DNA of 34,265 bases, taken from assembly GCA_902727865.1 (NCBI GenBank), contig CACVAQ010000008.1, positions 1 through 34,265 on the forward strand, in the 5' to 3' direction. Source of the DNA: an uncultured Aureispira sp. Its GTDB lineage: Bacteria; Bacteroidota; Bacteroidia; Chitinophagales; Saprospiraceae. Shown here piece by piece: positions 27,802-34,265 of this stretch. The notes under the pieces are model-generated. The model did not search any database, was not told the DNA's origin, and saw nothing but the letters and a program-made list of their open reading frames with translations. How positions within the stretch are numbered: the stretch's first letter is position 1; the number at the start of each line of letters is the position of its first letter. A program made the position numbers and the translations under genes.

Positions 27802-28821
27802 TTATAATAAGTAGAATGCTAAGAATACAAATACCCAAACTAAATCGACAAAATGCCAGTAAAGACCTACTTTCTCAACCATAAGATGTCCATTGTTACG
27901 GACTCTATAGAAGCCAGACCAAGAGTTCAAAGCAATCACTAATAGAATTATTAGACCAGATAATACGTGAAATCCATGGAATCCAGTAATAAAGAAGAAC
28001 AATGTACCAAACGCTGTTGGTCCCATCTCTTCTACTAATAATGTTCCAGCAGTTTTGTACGCTCCTGGAAAATACTCACCATCATGATAAGCAATCAAAT
28101 AAGGATCACCAATTTCAAAAGTATTTTTTTTCTTACTTTGTACTAATGTCTCCGTTGCTTTCCCTTCATGTCTAGTGAAGTAATGATGATCAAATTTTTC
28201 AAAATACTTCTGATCATTTGCCGCATCATACAAATAAGGCAATGCCTCTTCACCGTGCCCTGCATCTGTGTGAATAGAAATCATCATTGTTTTTTCTTCC
28301 AAGTTAGGGTTCAATTTCTTAGCCTCCGCTAATGTAATATACTCTCCATTGTCCAAGGCAGAACTAAATGGATTGTTATAAATGGTCACCCCTTCTGCAA
28401 CAATTAAATTCGTCCATTCCCAAGCTTGACAGCCTAAGAACATTCCACCACCGATGATGGTCAAGAACATCCATTTTACAACACCATGAACATTCTCTAA
28501 TTTTCCTTCTTGCACTGCCCTAAGAACAGTTACCGAACTTACAATCAAAACAAAAGTCATGAACGTAACAAAAATAAGTGGAGCACCTTCGATTCCAAAA
28601 GGAGCCGTGCTAAATACGTGATCTGGGATAGGCCACGCATCCATGCTGAAACGCAAAGATCCATAAGCAATAAGGAATCCTGCAAAAGTGAAAGCATCAG
28701 AGAGTAGGAAATACCACATCATTAATTTTCCATACTCCGAGCGAAACGGAGAATCTCCTCCATCCCACAATTCTTCCATTCCGATTTCGTTTTCAATTTC
28801 GTGAACAGTATCAGTTGCCAT
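27802..28821 (-). CDS. Cytochrome c oxidase subunit III (long form)
   Basis: SEYGKLMMWYFLLSDAFTFAGFLIAYG ... FHGFHVLSGLIILL ... VGLYWHFVDLVWVFVFLAFYLL. Confidence 0.92.
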   Translation of the reverse strand: MATDTVHEIENEIGMEELWDGGDSPFRSEYGKLMMWYFLLSDAFTFAGFLIAYGSLRFSMDAWPIPDHVFSTAPFGIEGAPLIFVTFMTFVLIVSSVTVLRAVQEGKLENVHGVVKWMFLTIIGGGMFLGCQAWEWTNLIVAEGVTIYNNPFSSALDNGEYITLAEAKKLNPNLEEKTMMISIHTDAGHGEEALPYLYDAANDQKYFEKFDHHYFTRHEGKATETLVQSKKKNTFEIGDPYLIAYHDGEYFPGAYKTAGTLLVEEMGPTAFGTLFFFITGFHGFHVLSGLIILLVIALNSWSGFYRVRNNGHLMVEKVGLYWHFVDLVWVFVFLAFYLL

Positions 28822-28875
28822 TGTTACGACTTTAATTTTATATGAATATTAATTTTTATTTAAAACTATGGTTAC

Positions 28876-29460
28876 TTATTGTTGAATCCACAAGAATAAT
28901 AATAAGTATAACCACAAAATATCGACAAAATGCCAATACGTAAACGTTAATTCTAATCTTAATTGCCCCTTAGGCGTCCATTCCTTCGTACTGCCTTTCA
29001 AAGCATAGATCCAGCTAATCATCAGCGCAGTAATGCCACCAATAACATGCAAGGCATGTGTTCCTACTAGCAACACAAAAAAGCTACTAGATTGATTGGT
29101 CGAGATAAAAATCCCGTAGGTATCACTATTCAGTGTCAACCATCCCATGTATTGCAAAGCTACAAACAAAACTCCTAATCCTAATCCTACTGTTAGTAAC
29201 AGTCTGTATAAGGCGTAATTTTTTGCGACAAAAGCTTTGTACGCTACATGTAAAATAACACTACTGGATAAAATAACCCCTGTGCTATAAAAAAACTCAT
29301 CAACTATCGGAAACGACAACCAATTTGAGGCTGCTTTTCGAACAATATAAGCACTTGTAAACGCTGAAAACAACATCAACATACTTACGATTGCGGTCCA
29401 CAAAGCAAACTTTTTTGGATGGACCCTTCTTATTTTTTTTGGAGATGTAACCATTTCCAT
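28876..29460 (-). CDS. Cytochrome c oxidase subunit III (short form)
   Basis: KKFALWTAIVSMLMLFSAFTSAYIVRKA ... GTHALHVIGG ... LTFTYWHFVDILWLYLLLFLWI. Confidence 0.9.
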   Translation of the reverse strand: MEMVTSPKKIRRVHPKKFALWTAIVSMLMLFSAFTSAYIVRKAASNWLSFPIVDEFFYSTGVILSSSVILHVAYKAFVAKNYALYRLLLTVGLGLGVLFVALQYMGWLTLNSDTYGIFISTNQSSSFFVLLVGTHALHVIGGITALMISWIYALKGSTKEWTPKGQLRLELTFTYWHFVDILWLYLLLFLWIQQ

Positions 29461-29463
29461 ATA

Positions 29464-30363
29464 CTAGATTTTATCAAGAACTAATACAACCAAAACAACT
29501 GGCAAATATGCAAATGATGCGAACATCAATTTTCTAGCAGTTTGATCTGTACATTCTAGGTATAATTTGATGGCATAAGTTAGATAAAAGATTCCCATTA
29601 TCAACATAACCACACAAGCAATATAGCCTGAAATATTAAAATACACTGGCAGCGCACTCATTGGCAATAAACATAGCGCATAAAAGATACATTGTAGTGC
29701 CGTGCTTTTATCCCTCCCGTCTATTTTTTTAGATGGTAACAAATAAAAGCCTGCATTAGAGTAATCTTTGTAGGCAACCCATGCAATAGCCCAAAAATGA
29801 GGAAATTGCCAAAAGAACTGAAGGCTAAATAAAAAGAGCGCTTCTGGTCCTAAATTATTTCCCGCAGCAACCCAACCAATCGCCATTGGTAATGCTCCTG
29901 GTATGGCACCAATCCATACTGCTACTGGAGAAACACGTTTCATTGGTGTGTATATAAAAGAATATGAAATTAGAGACAAAGCACCTAAAACCGCTGTCAA
30001 GGAATTAAAAGAAGAAAGTAATAGTAAACCTGCTACACTTAGCAAGCCCGCTACTAATACCGCTTCTGATGTTTCCATTCTACCTGTTGCGAGAGGACGA
30101 TTCTCTGTTCGCTTCATGAGTTTATCATAGTCTTTTTCCAAGACTTGATTCAACGCATTTGCAGCTCCTGTCACAAAAAAACCTCCAAAACCTAATACAA
30201 ATAGATCTTGCCAAGTAAAAACACTTGTCCCTAAAAGAAAGGTAATACAAGCAGAAAAAACAACTAAACTTGACAACTTAACTTTTGTCAAGAGTTTATA
30301 GTCATTCATCTTTTGTTTCAAAAAACTTCCAATACTTCCCGTATTACTGTTTGTTGTTGCCAA
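29464..30363 (-). CDS. ctaB: Protoheme IX farnesyltransferase (heme O synthase)
   Basis: YKLLTKVKLSSLVVFSA, GAANALNQVLEKDYDKLMKRTENRPLATGRM, YTPMKRVSPVAVWIGAIPGALPMAIGW, FFWQFPHFWAIAWVAYKDYSNAGFYLLPS. Confidence 0.97.
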   Translation of the reverse strand: MATTNSNTGSIGSFLKQKMNDYKLLTKVKLSSLVVFSACITFLLGTSVFTWQDLFVLGFGGFFVTGAANALNQVLEKDYDKLMKRTENRPLATGRMETSEAVLVAGLLSVAGLLLLSSFNSLTAVLGALSLISYSFIYTPMKRVSPVAVWIGAIPGALPMAIGWVAAGNNLGPEALFLFSLQFFWQFPHFWAIAWVAYKDYSNAGFYLLPSKKIDGRDKSTALQCIFYALCLLPMSALPVYFNISGYIACVVMLIMGIFYLTYAIKLYLECTDQTARKLMFASFAYLPVVLVVLVLDKI

Positions 30364-30383
30364 CTTTTTGATATTTATAGGAT

Positions 30384-30426
30384 TCCAACAACAGTTTATT
30401 TATTTATAGAACAAACTGTTGTTGGA
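30384..30426 (-). repeat. Intra-operon hairpin between ctaD and ctaB
   Basis: tccaacaacagttt ... aaactgttgttgga, perfect 14-bp arms with 15-nt loop. Confidence 0.8.
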
Positions 30427-30437
30427 TAAATATTTTA

Positions 30438-32294
30438 TTAATCATGTCCTCCGTCAACTTCTCCTTCTGCCAAAGGCTCCGTTTGCATGATAAACTCTCT
30501 ACCATGACGTCCTAAATCATAAGGCCAACGGTGTACTTCAGGAATGTCTCCCTCCCAGTTTCCGTGTCCTGCATTGATCGGTGCAGTCCATTCTAAAGTT
30601 GTTGCTCCCCAAGGGTTCATCTCTGTTTGTTTTCTACCTCTGTAAATAGAGTAAAAGAAGTTAATAACAAACAACAGTTGAACAAGAAACGTCAAAATCG
30701 CTGCAATTGTCATGAATTCGTTCATCCCTGTAAATTCACTAAATGCTTGGAATTTATCAAAACGGTAATAACGACGAGGTACACCAGCCATTCCCAAATA
30801 ATGCATTGGTCCAAAGATGGCATAAGCACCAATCATCGTTCCCCAAAAGTGAATCTTTCCTAATGTCTCGTTCATAAAACGACCATACATACGTGGGAAC
30901 CAATGATAAATTCCAGAAAACATACCAAAGAAGGCAGCGACTCCCATTACAACATGGAAATGTGCTACAACGAAGTAGGTATCATGTTGTTGAAGGTCAA
31001 TCGCAGCATTTCCTAAGAAAATCCCTGTCAAACCACCTGAAATAAACATAGATACAAAACCTACAGAGAATAGAGAAGCAGAGTTCAATCTCAAGTTTCC
31101 ACCCCAAATAGTTGCAATCCAGTTAAATACTTTTACCGCAGATGGTACCGCAATAATTAAGGTAAAGAGGACAAATATATTCGCAATAAATGGATTCATT
31201 CCCGACATATACATGTGATGCGCCCAAACTAAGAACGACAAGACACCAATTGCTAAGATAGAAAACACCATCGCTTTGTAACCAAAAATTGGTTTACGTG
31301 CATGTACTGATAATACTTCTGATACTAGCCCCATTGCAGGTAAGATAATAATATATACCTCAGGGTGACCTAAGAACCAGAATAAATGTTGATACAAGAT
31401 CGCTGAACCACCCACACGAGTCGTCAAGGCCTCTCCTGCTATAAAAATTTCATTCAAGAAGAATGACGTTCCTAATACACGGTCAAAGGTTAACATAAAG
31501 AAACCTGAAGCCAATACTGGGAAAGACAATAGTCCTAAGACTGCTGTTATTAAAAATGCCCAAATCGTTAGAGGCATTCTAAACATACTCATTCCCTTTG
31601 TACGCATATTTAATATGGTACTAATGTAATTAATTCCACCCAACAAAACAGAGACCACAAAGAATACCAAAGACAACAACCATAGCGTTGCTCCAGCCTT
31701 AGATCCATCTGATGCCTGTGGCAAAGCAGATAGTGGCGGGTATCCTGTCCATCCACCTGAGAATGGTCCTGTATTTAAGAACAAAGAGATAAATAAAATT
31801 GCGCCTGCCAAGAAGAAGAACCAGTACGATAACATGTTCATCATTGGCGAAGCCATATCTCTAGCGCCTATTTGCAAGGGAATCAAAAGATTACTAAAGG
31901 TTCCCGACAATCCTGCTGTTAGTACAAAGAATACTAAAATAGTACCGTGCATTGTTACCAGTGCATAGTAAAAATCAGCATCAATCTCACCAAGTCCTGT
32001 TAATGGATCAATATTAATCCATCCACCTAATAATGGTTGTAACCATGCCATATCTGCATCAGGAAATCCCAATTGCAAACGGAAAATGATAGACATACCT
32101 GCTCCGATAATTGCCCAGAGCATTCCTGTAATCAAGAATTGCTTCCCAATTGTTTTGTGATCTTGGCTAAAAATGTATCTATCTATAAACGAAGATTGAT
32201 ACTTATCACCGTGATGTTCGTGGTCTCCATGCCCGTGGTCATCGTGGTGTCCGCCATGCACTAATTCTTTCTCTACGATATTAATATCTGCCAT
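30438..32294 (-). CDS. ctaD: Cytochrome c oxidase subunit I
   Basis: Canonical haem-copper oxidase motifs: YQHLFWFLGHPEVYIIILPAMGLVSEV, WAHHMYMSGMNP, QQHDTYFVVAHFHVVMG; His-rich N-terminus. Confidence 0.98.
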   Translation of the reverse strand: MADINIVEKELVHGGHHDDHGHGDHEHHGDKYQSSFIDRYIFSQDHKTIGKQFLITGMLWAIIGAGMSIIFRLQLGFPDADMAWLQPLLGGWINIDPLTGLGEIDADFYYALVTMHGTILVFFVLTAGLSGTFSNLLIPLQIGARDMASPMMNMLSYWFFFLAGAILFISLFLNTGPFSGGWTGYPPLSALPQASDGSKAGATLWLLSLVFFVVSVLLGGINYISTILNMRTKGMSMFRMPLTIWAFLITAVLGLLSFPVLASGFFMLTFDRVLGTSFFLNEIFIAGEALTTRVGGSAILYQHLFWFLGHPEVYIIILPAMGLVSEVLSVHARKPIFGYKAMVFSILAIGVLSFLVWAHHMYMSGMNPFIANIFVLFTLIIAVPSAVKVFNWIATIWGGNLRLNSASLFSVGFVSMFISGGLTGIFLGNAAIDLQQHDTYFVVAHFHVVMGVAAFFGMFSGIYHWFPRMYGRFMNETLGKIHFWGTMIGAYAIFGPMHYLGMAGVPRRYYRFDKFQAFSEFTGMNEFMTIAAILTFLVQLLFVINFFYSIYRGRKQTEMNPWGATTLEWTAPINAGHGNWEGDIPEVHRWPYDLGRHGREFIMQTEPLAEGEVDGGHD

Positions 32295-32345
32295 GATAGC
32301 TTATATTTAACTATTAATATTTATAATTTCTTCTTATCTATTAAC

Positions 32346-33815
32346 CTACTTAGCTGTATCCGATACAATTGTATCAATTTGTGGTACCGTTACAGGAACA
32401 GGTAGGGTCATTTTAACGTCATCGGCAATTGCCTTCGCAGCTGCTAATGCTTTATCTGATGAAGCTATATCTGTTGTTATACGAGCTGTTTTTTGAAGCG
32501 ATTTTAATTCATTCATCGCTTTTTCTGCTCTTACATAATTCACAGAACCCATTTCAGCCTCATTTCTCATGTCTTTCATCTTGTTCATGTAAACATTTAC
32601 ACGAAGTTTGTTTTCTACTAATTTCTCTAAGTTAGCCGTTTTTCCTTTCAATGGATCTTGAGCTGTATTATATACTTTAGAGAAGTACTGAGAGTTGACA
32701 GAACCAGGCATATACGTATACTCGATGCTACCAGATGCGCTATCGGCAACTACTTCTTCTAGTTCACCACCTTCTTGCTCATCCAACCAGTCTAAGTATT
32801 CTTCTTCGCTAACAATTTTAACTACGTTTCTCATACTATAATGTCCATTACCACAAAGTTCAGCACAAGCCAACTCATAGTTAAACATTTCCCAACGTTT
32901 CTTAGTATCATCATTTCTATCTTCAACTTGCCATTCTGGCTCTTTGCTCAAACGACGACGCATAGAATCTGTTGTTACAGTAGGCGTAAAGTTAAAGTAA
33001 GTTGGCATACCAGGAACAGCATCTGTTTTGACACGCATATCACGGATGTAAAAGTTATGTAATACATCACGCGCAGTAATCCGTACTCTAACAGGCTTTC
33101 CTACAGGAAGTACAATTTCAGTTGTCATGAAATCATCCATGTTCTTCTCATCTGTCCAAGTTTGTCCTAGAGGATTGACACCTTTCTTGATTTGAGTAAA
33201 GTATTTTGTACCAATTTTTCCATCACGACCAGGATAGCGAAGAAACCATAAGAATTGAGAACCTGTTGCCTCAATTTCTAAATATTCGCCATCTGCCTCT
33301 GGAAGCGTTACACTAACAGCATCTTCTGGCAAATCCAACATAATGTTGTTCCATGCTTGTAATCCTCCTACTACTAGGAAAGTCATTACAACAGAAGGAA
33401 TAATCATCCAGACCATCTCTAATGTTTCGTTGTGTGCCCAATAAAGACCAAGTTTGCCTTGCTTTCCTTTATATTTCCACACAAACCCAAATAATGCAAT
33501 GTGTGTTAACACAAATACAATAGATGTAAAAAACAAAGTAAGGTTAAATAAATAATCTACCTCTGGTCCATGTAGTGATGCAGCAATGTTTGGTCCCCAT
33601 CCCAAGGTTGTTGGAATGTAGTAGATGAAAGAAACCACACAGACAATTAAGAAACTTACCATAAAAATAATTCCTAATCCTGCCTGAAACTTGTTGATTT
33701 CATCTTGTTCTGCTGGGTCGTTACGTACAATAGATGCTAGCTCTCTAGCTTTTCCTATCTGCACGATAAATACAGCCAATAAAATGACACATAATGCCCC
33801 GATTGTAAATCCCAT
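32346..33815 (-). CDS. ctaC: Cytochrome c oxidase subunit II with long C-terminal extension
   Basis: Two TM helices, ETLEMVWMIIPSVVMTFLV, VLHNFYIRDMRVKTDAVPGMPTYFNFTPT, CuA ligands YELACAELCGNGHYSMRNVV. Confidence 0.95.
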   Translation of the reverse strand: MGFTIGALCVILLAVFIVQIGKARELASIVRNDPAEQDEINKFQAGLGIIFMVSFLIVCVVSFIYYIPTTLGWGPNIAASLHGPEVDYLFNLTLFFTSIVFVLTHIALFGFVWKYKGKQGKLGLYWAHNETLEMVWMIIPSVVMTFLVVGGLQAWNNIMLDLPEDAVSVTLPEADGEYLEIEATGSQFLWFLRYPGRDGKIGTKYFTQIKKGVNPLGQTWTDEKNMDDFMTTEIVLPVGKPVRVRITARDVLHNFYIRDMRVKTDAVPGMPTYFNFTPTVTTDSMRRRLSKEPEWQVEDRNDDTKKRWEMFNYELACAELCGNGHYSMRNVVKIVSEEEYLDWLDEQEGGELEEVVADSASGSIEYTYMPGSVNSQYFSKVYNTAQDPLKGKTANLEKLVENKLRVNVYMNKMKDMRNEAEMGSVNYVRAEKAMNELKSLQKTARITTDIASSDKALAAAKAIADDVKMTLPVPVTVPQIDTIVSDTAK

Positions 33816-33909
33816 GTCTTTGATATTGTTTAAAAGGTCATAATAACCTTCAAATTAAAATATTCATTGTTTTATAATTACTAACAAATCACTAGAAAAT
33901 AGTTCATTA

Positions 33910-34265
33910 TTAGTGTGCATCTCTTTCTGGTCCAATTCCAGTATCATAATGCTCACTCTCCTTAATATATGGATCGTTTGGCGGATACAATGGCGCACGG
34001 CTTAACGTGCTAAAGGTAATAAATAGGAACAATCCTAAGAAACCTAACATAGTTCCCAATTCTAATACTCCAGGGAAATGTACTCCCATCACAAATTGAG
34101 GTTCTGCATGATGTCCGTCGCCATGTCCATGAGCAGCGTGATCGTGACCAGCCTCGTGATCGTGTCCAGCTTCGTGATCGTGCCCTACATCTGTAGCAGC
34201 GTGATCGTGTGCTTCACCATCGTGACTATGATCAGCAGTTTCACCATGTGTGTTATCTGTATGTT
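33910..34265 (-). CDS. actF: C-terminal part of alternative complex III subunit ActF (quinol:cytochrome c oxidoreductase), runs off the right edge
   Basis: Frame open to the window edge: HTDNTHGETADHSHDGEAHDHAATDVGHDHEAGHDHEAGHDHAAHGHGDGHHAEPQFVMGVHFPGVLELGTMLGFLGLFLFITFSTLSRAPLYPPNDPYIKESEHYD...; SRAPLYPPNDPYIKESEHY resembles the ActF end and it precedes ctaC. Confidence 0.7.
   Translation of the reverse strand, partial: HTDNTHGETADHSHDGEAHDHAATDVGHDHEAGHDHEAGHDHAAHGHGDGHHAEPQFVMGVHFPGVLELGTMLGFLGLFLFITFSTLSRAPLYPPNDPYIKESEHYDTGIGPERDAH
34138..34185. repeat. Imperfect 18-bp tandem repeat encoding GHDHEA units
   Basis: gtgatcgtgaccagcctc / gtgatcgtgtccagcttc / gtgatcgtgccc in tandem. Confidence 0.8.

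Noticed and set aside
27802-28821. Long soluble insertion (~100 aa) in CoxIII as a novel feature
   Set aside because: Long-form subunit III with an internal insertion is, to my knowledge, usual for Bacteroidota oxidase clusters

Overview
This AT-rich window most likely comes from a Bacteroidota chromosome, probably Saprospiria-like; that placement is inferred from family content and gene order. Most of it is housekeeping. In order: (i) a tail of an unknown CDS, an ATPase + HNH-like nuclease pair that resembles a Septu/PtuAB-type defence module, and a DUF547 protein; (ii) pabB, and a DUF4290 / glmS / DUF4270 / GT5-like glycosyltransferase cluster; (iii) panC plus a very large SNF2 helicase; (iv) inorganic pyrophosphatase, inositol monophosphatase family protein, polyprenyl synthase, rplS, dnaK, a lipoprotein, panB and mltG; (v) a minus-strand respiratory cluster (end of ActF of alternative complex III, cytochrome oxidase subunits II/I, heme O synthase, two subunit III proteins, subunit IV, then a degenerate SCO-like protein, a DUF420 protein and a CPMC-motif membrane protein). 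The points most worth a second look are the ATPase/HNH pair with a nuclease that appears to have lost its zinc cysteines, a dispersed intergenic repeat family with core AGCAGCGWAGCTAAY / CGWAG at three loci, a perfect 25-bp inverted repeat between glmS and the DUF4270 gene, a SCO-like protein lacking the CxxxC pair, and lineage-specific extensions (CoxII C-terminal tail, His-rich ActF/CoxI tails). No tRNA, rRNA, CRISPR array or transposase was seen. All family names come from motif recognition by eye, with no database search.
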